In this document: positions 12,508 to 20,958 of the stretch, piece by piece
Position numbering within the stretch: position 1 is the first letter of the stretch
How the letters are laid out: every line of letters begins with the position of its first letter
Source of the DNA: Acidobacteriota bacterium
GTDB taxonomy: Bacteria; Acidobacteriota; JAAYUB01; JAMOQF01
Direction: 5' to 3'
Assembly (NCBI GenBank): GCA_027040585.1
Contig: JALULU010000363.1
Span: forward strand, 1-20,958
DNA length: 20,958 nucleotides
Notes under the pieces: model-generated
What the model was told of the DNA's origin: nothing
Databases searched by the model: none
The model's input: the letters and a program-made list of their open reading frames with translations, nothing else
Program-made: the position numbers and the translations under genes

Positions 12508-15030
12508 TCAAATTAAATTTTCATTTATCCATTCTTTTATCTTCACAAACAAATTATTTTTTGTGCAAATATATGGATTCATTTCAGGTAAAGATCTTAA
12601 AAATTTCTTTCCATATTCTCTTGTAATCATTCTCTTATCACATATTAAAATGATACCTTTATCTTCCTTTGACCTTATCAATCTACCACAACCCTGTTTA
12701 AGCTTTAAAATAGCCATTGGAAGAGAGAAATCCATAAATGGATTTTTACCTCTTTTCTTAAGTAATTCAAATTTAGCCTCAAGAAGTGGTTCAGTGGGTA
12801 CTAAAAAAGGTAGTTTTGGTATAATAATGCAGGAGAGTGCTTCTCCTTTCACATCAACCCCTTCCCAGAAGCTATCTGTACCAAAAAGCACACAGTTTTT
12901 CTTTTTTTTAAACTTCTCTATTAACTTTTTACGTGGAATTTCACCATGTTTCAAAGGGAATAACTTATGTTGAATGAGTTCATCCCTCAAATATTCATAT
13001 GAATAATTTAACCAATTATATGAAGTAAATAGGATAAATGTCCCAAGTTTTATATTTGAAAAAAAATTCTCTAAAAATTCAGAAAATTCTTCAATATAAG
13101 TGGGATTAGATGGATTGGGAAGATCGTTTAATATCCCGAAAAATACATTTTCCTTAAAATTAAAATATGGAGGGAAAGATTTTTCAACAACCATTTTTGA
13201 ATCAATATTTTCCAGCCCTATTCTACCTCTGAAAAAGTCAAAGGAATTATCAACACACAACGTGGCAGATGTCATTATCACAGACTTATTTCTCAAATAG
13301 AGATAATTTCTTAAAAAATCTCCAATTTCTACAGGGGAAGTATAAAAAGTCACGCCACCTTCCCTGCTTGCCTTTCTTATCTCTAACCAATGGCAATAAT
13401 CTTCAAGGAGATGTGATACATCTGTAAAATAGTGTAAATTCTCAATATGTTCAGATATCCTTAAAGTTACCCCACTTATTTCAACAAGGATATCCTTAAT
13501 TTCCTCTGGAAGTTCGTAATCCAACAAAAGTATCTTCTTTTTAATCTTAGAAATAATATTTAGCAACTCTTCTATTTTTACAATAACTTCCTTTATTAGA
13601 GGGCCAACTTCATCTTTATAATTGACATTTGAAAATATATCTTTATCTATCCTCAATTTACTTTCTTTTTTGTTATTAATTATTTTAAGGATTTTTTTTC
13701 TTAAATTCTTAAAAATCGCTTTAAGTTCCTCATTTAAATTTAGCCTCTTTCTGAGAAATTTATCTTCTATCAGTTTATTAATTAAAGCAATCTGTGTATA
13801 ACTTTCTTTGTCTACTTTATTATAAAGGTTATATAATTTGCGAGACAAAAATGGCAACAATCCTTTTGTGGGATCCTTTATACTTTCTAAAAAACCAAAA
13901 TTATAAGTAATGGATTTAAATGAAGTTCCAAGACTTAAAAAGGAGGATGTGGCGTCTTCCAATTTATGGGATTCATCTAAGATAAAGTACTCACATGAGG
14001 GTAGTGCTGTGGAAGTAGCTCCATTTTCCCTTAGCTTTAAATCAGCCATCAAAAGGTGGTGATTGGTAACTATAATGTTTGCACTATTACTTTCCCACTT
14101 CATTTTAAAAAAATAACATCTCTTATAAAATTTACACCTAACGTTTTTACATGTTTCTACCTGAGATGAAATTTGCGACCACAAATCTTTTGAGGGAATA
14201 AAATTTAAATCGCTTAAACTTCCATCCTCAGTATTTTCCTGCCATTTAACTATTTCATTAAATTCTTCCCTCAACCCCTCATCTATAATTGAAATATCAC
14301 TTCTTAAAATTTGGAATCTTCTTAAGCAGAGATAATTTCCTCGTCCCTTTAATAAAACCGCTTTAAATCCTGGGATAATTTTTTGTAAAAGTGGAATATC
14401 TTTGTATATCAGCTGTTCCTGTAAATTTATGCTCTTTGTGGAAATCACTATTCGCTTCTCATTTCTAAGAGAAAAAAGAATGGCCGGAACAAGATATGCA
14501 AAACTTTTTCCTATACCTGTTGGCGCTTCAACAAGTAATACATTTTCTTTAAAAAAAGAATCTGCAATTAGTTTAGCCATTTCAAGTTGATTTTCCCTAT
14601 ACTCATATCCCTTTAATTTTGAAGATAATTTTCCCTCTAAATTAAAAATCTCCTCAAGTTCAGATTCTTTCACAGGTTCAATTTCTTTTAAATGAGGTAA
14701 TTCCACTACTACATTTACATTTTTTACAGTGTTATCAACAATATAAAATCCTACCCCTTCATTTCCAAAAAGGGATGCAAGATATATATCATTATCAGAT
14801 GGAGTTAGATTTCCGGAAGGGTGGTTATGTATAACCACTTCCCCACTTTTTACACCATTTAATATGGCAGATACTGAATACCTATTTCCCCTTGCAATAA
14901 TCTCAACTTTTGAAACAATACCTTTATCAACCTTACCAATTGCAAATAACTCATTTCCACCATTTTTTTTTATTTCCCCCTTTAAATATAAAATTGTATT
15001 TTCTAAAAAAAACTTTTTTGCAATCTCCAT
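12508..15030 (-). CDS. RadC-like JAMM domain fused to DinG-type Fe-S helicase
   Basis: An 840-aa superfamily 2 (XPD/DinG-type) ATP-dependent DNA helicase. Residues about 1-115 are a RadC-like JAB/MPN domain with full JAMM metal residues: Glu27, then HNHPSGNLTPSDND giving His68, His70, Ser78, Asp81. Helicase: motif I APTGIGKS (169-176); four Fe-S cysteines C235, C294, C299, C305; motif II DESH (352-355); MTSATL; GTDSFWEGVDVKG (motif V); and QGCGRLIRS (motif VI). All motifs are intact, so an active 5'-3' helicase on damaged or structured DNA is expected. Some DinG proteins carry an N-terminal exonuclease; a RadC-like domain in that place is unusual to me. The ATG is 3 nt after the purD stop, with GGAGAG 12 nt upstream, so translation is coupled. 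I leave the symbol blank because of the fusion. Confidence 0.85.
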   Translation of the reverse strand: MEIAKKFFLENTILYLKGEIKKNGGNELFAIGKVDKGIVSKVEIIARGNRYSVSAILNGVKSGEVVIHNHPSGNLTPSDNDIYLASLFGNEGVGFYIVDNTVKNVNVVVELPHLKEIEPVKESELEEIFNLEGKLSSKLKGYEYRENQLEMAKLIADSFFKENVLLVEAPTGIGKSFAYLVPAILFSLRNEKRIVISTKSINLQEQLIYKDIPLLQKIIPGFKAVLLKGRGNYLCLRRFQILRSDISIIDEGLREEFNEIVKWQENTEDGSLSDLNFIPSKDLWSQISSQVETCKNVRCKFYKRCYFFKMKWESNSANIIVTNHHLLMADLKLRENGATSTALPSCEYFILDESHKLEDATSSFLSLGTSFKSITYNFGFLESIKDPTKGLLPFLSRKLYNLYNKVDKESYTQIALINKLIEDKFLRKRLNLNEELKAIFKNLRKKILKIINNKKESKLRIDKDIFSNVNYKDEVGPLIKEVIVKIEELLNIISKIKKKILLLDYELPEEIKDILVEISGVTLRISEHIENLHYFTDVSHLLEDYCHWLEIRKASREGGVTFYTSPVEIGDFLRNYLYLRNKSVIMTSATLCVDNSFDFFRGRIGLENIDSKMVVEKSFPPYFNFKENVFFGILNDLPNPSNPTYIEEFSEFLENFFSNIKLGTFILFTSYNWLNYSYEYLRDELIQHKLFPLKHGEIPRKKLIEKFKKKKNCVLFGTDSFWEGVDVKGEALSCIIIPKLPFLVPTEPLLEAKFELLKKRGKNPFMDFSLPMAILKLKQGCGRLIRSKEDKGIILICDKRMITREYGKKFLRSLPEMNPYICTKNNLFVKIKEWINENLI

Positions 15031-15033
15031 TAA

Positions 15034-16290
15034 CTAAAGAATCTCTCCTATATCCCACCTAAAATGCATACCTTCAAAATATATTTTTTCCACATTTTTA
15101 TAAACTTTCTCCCTTACGTCCTCATTGTCCTTTCCTAATGCAGTAACACAAAGCACCCTGCCTCCATTTGTGGTAAATTTATCACCTTCTTTTTTTACCC
15201 CTGCAAAAAAAAGTTTAACACCATCATCAAGATTACCAATATCTATCACCTTCCCCTTTTCATATTTTCCAGGATACCCTTTCGAAGAAAGCACTACACA
15301 CATGGAGCAACCATCCTTCCACTTTGATTTCATTTTATCAAGTGTGCCATCTATGGATCTCTCAAAAAGTTCAAGCAAACTAAAATCCATTTTGTATACA
15401 ATTGGCTGCGTCTCAGGATCCCCAAATCTACAGTTAAATTCAAGAACTTTGGGTCCATCTTTCGTAAGCATAAGTCCTGCATATAATACCCCCTTATAAC
15501 CAGAATAATCTCTTGAAAAATTCTCTATAACAGGGGTGATAATTTTATTTTCAATCTCCCTTCTTAAATCCTCATGGATTAAATTCTCCCAGGCAATTGC
15601 TCCCATTCCACCAGTATTTGGACCTTTTCCTCCATCAAAAACTTTTTTATGGTCTCTTGAGGGAATAAGTGGAAAAAAATTTTCACCATCTGATACAACC
15701 ATATAGGACAGTTCTTTTCCATCTAAAAACTCTTCCACTACTATTTTATTTCCTGCATCTTTAAATATCTTTTCATCCATTATCTTTTCTACAGAGGAAA
15801 AAGCCTCCTCTTTACTATTAACTATAAAGACTCCCTTACCAGCAGCAAGGCCATCACACTTTATAACCATTGGAAATGAAAAGATTCCATTTTCAATGTC
15901 AGATATGACATTATTTGAATCATCATAAACTTTAAATTGTGCAGTTGGAATATTATATTTTGCCATAAAATCTTTAGCAAAGGACTTACTCCCTTCAAGT
16001 CTTGCAGCACTCTTATTGGGGCCAAAAACTTTTATTCCCCTTTCATTTAAAAAATCTGTTATACCCTCTACAAGCGGATTCTCAGGTCCTGGCACAACGA
16101 GTTCCACTTTATTTTCATTTACAAATTTAAAGACAGCATCAAAATCCATTGAATTAATCTCTAACCTTTTTGCCTCTTTTATGCCATCATTTCCAGGGGT
16201 TATAAAAATATCATCTATTTTGTTATCTAAACTCAACCCATATGAGATTGCATGCTCTCTTCCACCACCACCTATGATTAAAATCTTCAT
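15034..16290 (-). CDS. purD: Phosphoribosylamine-glycine ligase (GAR synthetase)
   Basis: Cytosolic ATP-grasp enzyme joining glycine to 5-phosphoribosylamine, the second step of de novo purine synthesis. The length of 418 aa is normal for the single-domain bacterial enzyme. Seen: N-terminal GGGGREHA (7-14), PGPENPLV (67-74), ATP-grasp loop CDGLAAGKGV (145-154), GPNTGGMGA and EFNCRFGDPETQ with metal and substrate residues. GAGGAG lies 8 nt before the ATG, overlapping the end of ftsK. Gaps of 5 nt to ftsK upstream and 3 nt to the DinG gene downstream place it in the middle of a three-gene operon, away from other pur genes in this window. Confidence 0.95.
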   Translation of the reverse strand: MKILIIGGGGREHAISYGLSLDNKIDDIFITPGNDGIKEAKRLEINSMDFDAVFKFVNENKVELVVPGPENPLVEGITDFLNERGIKVFGPNKSAARLEGSKSFAKDFMAKYNIPTAQFKVYDDSNNVISDIENGIFSFPMVIKCDGLAAGKGVFIVNSKEEAFSSVEKIMDEKIFKDAGNKIVVEEFLDGKELSYMVVSDGENFFPLIPSRDHKKVFDGGKGPNTGGMGAIAWENLIHEDLRREIENKIITPVIENFSRDYSGYKGVLYAGLMLTKDGPKVLEFNCRFGDPETQPIVYKMDFSLLELFERSIDGTLDKMKSKWKDGCSMCVVLSSKGYPGKYEKGKVIDIGNLDDGVKLFFAGVKKEGDKFTTNGGRVLCVTALGKDNEDVREKVYKNVEKIYFEGMHFRWDIGEIL

Positions 16291-16295
16291 AAAAA

Positions 16296-18509
16296 TTACT
16301 CCTCTATTCTTTCTTCATCATCATTGTTTAATTCTTCATCACCACCCTCTAAATAATCAGGTGTCACCAACACCTCTCTACCCTTTCCAGTAATTGGCTC
16401 ACCTACAATTCCATCTTCTTCAAGCATATCAATAATTCTCGCTGCCCTACCATACCCTATATTAAAACGTCTCTGAAGTAATGAAGTTGAAGCTCTTCTC
16501 TCACTTACAACAAATTTTATAATTTCTTCGTACAGAGGATCTCTACCCTTTGAATCTCCAAATTTAATTTTTTCCTTTTCCTCCTCAGACCTTACCTTTT
16601 CAAAAATATTCTCATATGCAGGTCCCCTCTGTTTACGCCAAAAATCACACACAGCATCAATTTCATTGGTCTCAACAAAAGCACCATGAACCCTTTCAAG
16701 TATGGAGCTATTTGCCCTTTTATAGAGCATGTCACCTTTTCCCAGAAGTGCTTCAGCTCCCGCCATATCAAAAATAGTTTGTGAATCGTGTTTTGTAACA
16801 AGTTTAAAGGATATTCTTGCAGGAAAATTAGCTTTAATCAGTCCTCCAACAACTTCAACCGATGGTCTTTGAGTGGCAAGAATAATATGAATTCCAACTG
16901 CTCTTGAAAGTTGTGCCAGAGATGTTACATTTTCCTTTAGATCCTTTGTCTTCTGCGCCATGAGTAAATCGGCAAACTCATCTATAACAATAACAATATA
17001 GGAAAGAGGTTTTTTATCAGTTAAATCTCCCATCTTTCTAATTTTCATATTATATTCGTAAATATTTTTAACACCCTCTTCCCTCAAAAGGTTTGTCCTA
17101 TTTTTTACCTCCATTCTCGCCCAACTTAAGGCGGAAACAGCCTTTTCATGTTCAAGAACAACAGGCACAAGAAGATGTGGTATATCCATATATTTACTAA
17201 ATTCAACCCCTTTAGGATCTATCATAATGAATTTCACATCATCAGGAGTATTCCTATATAAAATTGAAATAATCATGGAATTTATACCTGCACTTTTACC
17301 GGAACCTGTGGAACCAGCTATAAGTAAATGTGGCATACTTGCAAGATCTGCCACACATGGAGTTCCATCTTTAAATTTTCCAAGAGCTATTGTAAGTGGT
17401 GCCCTGGAATTTTTAAATACAGATGATTCAAGGACATCTCTTAAACGAATAATCTGTCTATTTTTATTTGGAACTTCAATTCCTAAAACGCCTTTTCTTG
17501 AAATGGGAACTATTCTTAACGAACTGGTTTTAAGTCCAAGTGCCAGATCATCAGCATGACTTATAACTTTTGAAGCCCTTACACCCTTTGCCGGTTTAAA
17601 TTCAAAGGTGGTTATAACTGGGCCAACACTTACCCCTGTTATGGTTCCATAAATCTTAAACTCCCTTAACTTCTCAATGATTGTTATTTTCTTGTCCTCA
17701 AGATAAGACTCATCTTCTAAAACATTTTTATCGCCGGGTTTGAGAAAGTCTAAAGCAGGAAAAGTGTATTCTACTTTAAACTGTGGTTCATTTTTACCCC
17801 CACTATTTTTTATTTCAACACTACTCTTTTCAGTACCGGTGATGGGGTATTGATTTTTCTCTAAATCCAAATAATTATCACCAGCTCCATCATCTTTAAA
17901 TTTTTCACCAATATTTTCATAATTTTCTTTCACTTCAATATTACTTAATGACCCCTTTCCTGATTCTTTCTTTTTAAATCTTTTCAAAAATTTAAATATT
18001 TTTTTAAAAAACTTAAGTAAATATGAATACTCAAAAATCAAAAACAGAGAGGATATGAAAAGAGCAAAAAGTATAAGTGCTGTTCCAAAATTATTGAAAA
18101 AAGGTTGTAAAAAGCCAACTGTTAAATTCCCTATAACCCCACCGTTTAAAAAATTAGTATTAAATCTACCAAATAAAAGCTCTAAAATTGAAGCAAATGA
18201 TAAAATAAATATCAAAAATCCCACAAAAAAATGATATGAAAAATAACTTTTTCTTCCCAAAAGCACTAATACACCTGCAAAGATAAAAAATAATGGAAAA
18301 AGATATGAAATATAGCCAAAATACAAAAGTAAAAAAGAAGAGAGATAGGATCCCACCACACCACACAAATTGTGAATATGTGGAGAATGAGAAAAAGAAA
18401 TCAAAGATTTATCATCTACTGAAAAAGATATAAGTGAGAAAAAGAAGAAAAGACCAAGAAATATTAAAAAAATTGACAGAATAAATTTTCTAACTCTTAC
18501 CACTTTCAA
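16296..18509 (-). CDS. ftsK: DNA translocase FtsK/SpoIIIE
   Basis: Septal DNA pump that moves chromosome ends through the closing division site. At 737 aa it is shorter than E. coli FtsK and close to SpoIIIE size. Residues 1-165 hold about four or five membrane spans; 166-250 are a charged linker. The motor follows: alpha domain (about 270-375), beta RecA-like domain with Walker A GSTGSGKS (399-406), Walker B VIVIDE (506-511) and ATQRPSVEVV. The gamma winged helix (about 658-725, with RRFNIGYGRAARIIDMLEEDGIV) would read KOPS-like sequences; an acidic tail ends the protein. Start: TTG at 18509 with GGGGGA 5 nt upstream; a GTG two codons later is the alternative. First gene of ftsK-purD-dinG. 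Confidence 0.93.
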   Translation of the reverse strand: MKVVRVRKFILSIFLIFLGLFFFFSLISFSVDDKSLISFSHSPHIHNLCGVVGSYLSSFLLLYFGYISYLFPLFFIFAGVLVLLGRKSYFSYHFFVGFLIFILSFASILELLFGRFNTNFLNGGVIGNLTVGFLQPFFNNFGTALILFALFISSLFLIFEYSYLLKFFKKIFKFLKRFKKKESGKGSLSNIEVKENYENIGEKFKDDGAGDNYLDLEKNQYPITGTEKSSVEIKNSGGKNEPQFKVEYTFPALDFLKPGDKNVLEDESYLEDKKITIIEKLREFKIYGTITGVSVGPVITTFEFKPAKGVRASKVISHADDLALGLKTSSLRIVPISRKGVLGIEVPNKNRQIIRLRDVLESSVFKNSRAPLTIALGKFKDGTPCVADLASMPHLLIAGSTGSGKSAGINSMIISILYRNTPDDVKFIMIDPKGVEFSKYMDIPHLLVPVVLEHEKAVSALSWARMEVKNRTNLLREEGVKNIYEYNMKIRKMGDLTDKKPLSYIVIVIDEFADLLMAQKTKDLKENVTSLAQLSRAVGIHIILATQRPSVEVVGGLIKANFPARISFKLVTKHDSQTIFDMAGAEALLGKGDMLYKRANSSILERVHGAFVETNEIDAVCDFWRKQRGPAYENIFEKVRSEEEKEKIKFGDSKGRDPLYEEIIKFVVSERRASTSLLQRRFNIGYGRAARIIDMLEEDGIVGEPITGKGREVLVTPDYLEGGDEELNNDDEERIEE

Positions 18510-18636
18510 AATTTCCCCCAGAGATATTAGATTTTACCACAAATTGTTTTCTATTTTTTAAAAACCAATATAAAAGTTATAAAAAAATAAATTTTATTAT
18601 AAAATAAATATCTTTAATAAGGCTAATCTTAAAACA

Positions 18637-20139
18637 ATGACAGGTCAAATAAAATCAAAACTTTTTGTAATTGTTTATCTATTTCTTCTCGTTTACTCCT
18701 ACTCATTTCCAAATAAAAATAGGATAGTGGTTGCAATAGATGGCAATCCCGTATCCCTTGACCCAAGAATCGGTTTTACTCAGGTTTCTGAACACGTTTA
18801 TGGATTAATTTTTAATTCACTTGTAAAATATGATGACAAACTTAACATAGTTCCAGATCTTGCAGAGAAATGGGAAACAAAGGATTATAAGAAGTTCACA
18901 TTTTATCTAAAAAAAGGCGTTAAATTCCACAATGGAAAGGAACTCACCTCAAAAGATGTAATATATACTTTTTTATCCCTAAAAGATGAAAATTTTATCA
19001 GTGTTAAAAAAAGAAGTGTTGAAAACATTAAAAAGATTGTGGCAGATGGAAAATATAAAGTAACGTTTTATCTCAAAAAACCTGATTTTAACTTCCTTTC
19101 AAAGGTAATTGCTCCGGGTATAGGAATTGTTCCATATGGTTCAGGTAAAAATTTTTCAAATTTTCCCATAGGAACAGGGCCATTCAAATTTGTGAGTTTT
19201 AATTATGGAGAAAAAATAGTTTTAAAAAGAAATGACAACTATTTTGGAGAAAAACCAAAAGTAAAGAAAGTGATTTTAAAAATAGTGCCAGATGAGGCGA
19301 CAATTGCCTTGGAACTCAGAAAAGGAAGTGTTGACTGCACCATAAATACACTATCAGCAGATACAATCTATCAATTAAAAAAAGATAAAAAACTCAAAGT
19401 ATTGGTTAAGAAGGGAACAAACTATCAGTATATTGGATTTAATCTAAAAGACAACGTTACAAAAAATAAAAATATAAGAAAGGCAATAGCCTATGGATTA
19501 AACATAGATAAAATTATTAAATACCTATACAGAAACTATGTATACAGAGCATATACCATTCTGCCACCTGATCACCCCTTTCACACTGATAATGTCATTA
19601 AATACAATTACAATCCAAAAAAGGCCAGGAAACTTTTAAAAGAAACAGGAATTAAAAATATTACCTTAGAATATAAAGCATCCACAAATTTAAAATATTT
19701 ACAACAGGCTGAAATTTTTCAATATCAGCTAAAAAAAATTGGAATAAACTTAAAAATATCTTCCTTTGAATTTGCCACTGTTATAACCGACATAATAAAT
19801 GGAAATTTCCAGATGTATAGTCTAATGTGGATTGGTGCAAATCTCACAGATGATATTTTTTACGACCTTTTTTACAGTAAAAATATTCCACCAAAAGGGT
19901 ACAACAGAGGCAGGTATGAAAACCCGCTTATGGATGAACTGCTTTTAAACCTTCAAAACTGCCTGAATGTCGGGGAGAGGAAAAAATTAGACGCAAGAAT
20001 TGAATATTTGATTTCTTCAGATTTACCTTATATAAGTCTATGGTTTGTGGATACAGTTTTTGTTGGAAATAAAAATTTGAAAAATGTAAAAATTGACCCC
20101 ACAGGAAGTTTAAACTTTTTAAAAACTATTCACTGGTAA
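18637..20139 (+). CDS. ABC transporter family-5 substrate-binding protein (peptide/opine/nickel type)
   Basis: A 500-aa periplasmic solute-binding protein. The N-terminus has a basic start and a hydrophobic signal segment (about 8-24) without a lipobox cysteine, so it is probably soluble in the periplasm. SBP_bac_5 signatures: VSLDPRIGFTQVSEHVYGLIF, GVKFHNGKELTSKDVIYTF, and IGTGPFKFVSF...IVLKRNDNYF. Full length, ending at TIHW. The ribosome binding site is weak (AAGG 14 nt before the ATG), so the exact start is less certain; no better ATG was found. No permease or ATPase genes are next to it, so it is an orphan binding protein here. Its last 14 nt overlap the convergent UspA gene. Confidence 0.85.
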   Translation: MTGQIKSKLFVIVYLFLLVYSYSFPNKNRIVVAIDGNPVSLDPRIGFTQVSEHVYGLIFNSLVKYDDKLNIVPDLAEKWETKDYKKFTFYLKKGVKFHNGKELTSKDVIYTFLSLKDENFISVKKRSVENIKKIVADGKYKVTFYLKKPDFNFLSKVIAPGIGIVPYGSGKNFSNFPIGTGPFKFVSFNYGEKIVLKRNDNYFGEKPKVKKVILKIVPDEATIALELRKGSVDCTINTLSADTIYQLKKDKKLKVLVKKGTNYQYIGFNLKDNVTKNKNIRKAIAYGLNIDKIIKYLYRNYVYRAYTILPPDHPFHTDNVIKYNYNPKKARKLLKETGIKNITLEYKASTNLKYLQQAEIFQYQLKKIGINLKISSFEFATVITDIINGNFQMYSLMWIGANLTDDIFYDLFYSKNIPPKGYNRGRYENPLMDELLLNLQNCLNVGERKKLDARIEYLISSDLPYISLWFVDTVFVGNKNLKNVKIDPTGSLNFLKTIHW

Positions 20140-20620
20140 TCTCATTTTTTATTTCATCTAAACTAAGTTCATATCTACTGAAATGTTTCTTCATCTCTTC
20201 TGGTAACTTCATAATCATAACTGGACATGGGGCATTTTTTACCACCTCTGATGCAGTTTTGCCAAGTGCAGCGTCCTTTTTACAAGAAGGTCTATGAGCG
20301 GGAATCATTATGAGATCTATATCATTTTCAAGGGCATAGTCCACAATTCCTTTAGCAGGAGATTTGCTTTTAATATGAACCTTTATTAAGTTTAAACTGT
20401 CAAGGGCACTTTTTTGTACCTCATATTCTGGATTGTCTTTTACAATGTTAAAAAATTCATTTAATACATCGAAACCTCTTGGTATATCTTCCTCTACAAT
20501 TACATTTAAAAGATGAAGAGTTGATTTCGCCCTATTTGAAAACATAATAACATATTCAAGTAAATCAACTGAATAATCCGTAAAATCAATGGGAAAAAGA
20601 ATTTTCTTTATTATTTTCAT
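20126..20620 (-). CDS. Universal stress protein (UspA family), ATP motif degenerate
   Basis: A 164-aa cytosolic Usp-fold protein. N-terminal IKKILFPIDFTDYSVDLLEY and late LGKTASEVVKNAPCPVMIM are typical of the family. The nucleotide loop, normally GxxG-x9-G(S/T), reads PAHR...LGKT (107-122): the first two glycines are missing and Lys replaces Ser/Thr, so it may not bind ATP. About 25 charged residues extend past the usual end. AAGGAG lies 5 nt before the ATG. Its 3' end overlaps the convergent substrate-binding gene by 14 nt, with no terminator seen between them. Confidence 0.85.
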   Translation of the reverse strand: MKIIKKILFPIDFTDYSVDLLEYVIMFSNRAKSTLHLLNVIVEEDIPRGFDVLNEFFNIVKDNPEYEVQKSALDSLNLIKVHIKSKSPAKGIVDYALENDIDLIMIPAHRPSCKKDAALGKTASEVVKNAPCPVMIMKLPEEMKKHFSRYELSLDEIKNEITSE

Positions 20621-20694
20621 TAAATCTCCTTAAATTTTAATAGAGTTTATTATAGAATTTATTTTAGACATTTTAAATATTTTATGGGTGAATT

Positions 20695-20958
20695 ATGAAA
20701 ATATTAGAAAGAATTTACAATCTGGATATAGCAAAATTACCAGACCCAAATATCCCTACAAAAGATCCCCTCATTAATGGGATAAAAAAAAATATGTTTA
20801 TTGAACTTCCAGTAGAAAAAGGGGAAGGATACCACCTCATTAACTCAAACCTTAAACTCTTTAGAAAAAAAGAGGTTACTGAAGATGGTTATATAAATAA
20901 TATCCTCGTGGAAAGAAGAAGTACATTGAGATTTCTAATTGAAAAAATGGTGGAAACC
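20695..20958 (+). CDS. 5' end of an unidentified CDS (partial)
   Basis: An open frame of 88 codons runs from an ATG at 20695 to the window edge without a stop. A GGGTG sequence lies 4 nt upstream of the ATG, giving moderate start support; the gene diverges from uspA across 74 nt. The visible protein begins MKILERIYNLDIAKLPDPN and has a basic segment (ERRSTLRFLIEKM) near the edge. No signal peptide or membrane span is seen. I do not recognise the family. Confidence 0.6.
   Translation, partial: MKILERIYNLDIAKLPDPNIPTKDPLINGIKKNMFIELPVEKGEGYHLINSNLKLFRKKEVTEDGYINNILVERRSTLRFLIEKMVET

Noticed and set aside
1..20958. CRISPR array, tRNA/rRNA genes, integrase, toxin-antitoxin or anti-phage cassette
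   Set aside because: No regularly spaced repeats, cloverleaf-like sequences or matching proteins were seen on either strand.

Overview
The window is AT-rich, protein-dense DNA (13 recognisable or partial CDSs plus one C-terminal scrap) from a low-GC bacterium. A FadL/OmpP1-type outer-membrane porin and a lipoprotein signal point to a diderm (Gram-negative-type) cell wall. Butyrate kinase and a HgdC-type (2-hydroxyacyl-CoA dehydratase) activase point to anaerobic acyl-CoA/butyrate fermentation. I cannot name the phylum from this sequence alone. No rRNA, tRNA, CRISPR or complete transposon was seen.

Region 1 (1-8034) looks metabolic. The tail of an unidentified gene ends in a hairpin. A hairpin-rich 347-base gap with an 18-bp perfect palindrome follows, then butyrate kinase (buk). 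Buk converges, across a shared bidirectional terminator, on a minus-strand pair that together make up one long CoA-dehydratase activase: a tandem ASKHA ATPase/DUF2229 protein and a HgdB-like Cys-rich partner, overlapping by 37 nt. Divergent from the pair is a GAF-GAF-AAA-Fis regulator whose AAA module has lost the GAFTGA and Walker B residues of sigma54 activators. The shared upstream region carries several TTGACA-type inverted and direct repeats, so the regulator may control the activase and itself.

Region 2 (8035-12443) is envelope-related. A zinc-ribbon/proline-rich membrane protein and a BON-domain lipoprotein form a short plus-strand operon. On the minus strand, a FadL porin and a secreted SGNH/GDSL hydrolase form a two-gene operon behind a near-consensus sigma70 promoter, suggesting extracellular lipid or ester breakdown and uptake. 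The hydrolase has an odd low-complexity C-terminal tail.

Region 3 (12508-18509) is a tightly packed minus-strand ftsK-purD-dinG operon (gaps of 5 and 3 nt). The DinG-type Fe-S helicase carries an N-terminal RadC-like JAMM metalloprotease-fold domain with a complete set of metal residues. This fusion is the most interesting single object in the window. Region 4 (18637-20958) holds an orphan family-5 ABC substrate-binding protein, a convergent, overlapping UspA protein that lacks the usual ATP-binding glycines, and the start of an unidentified CDS.
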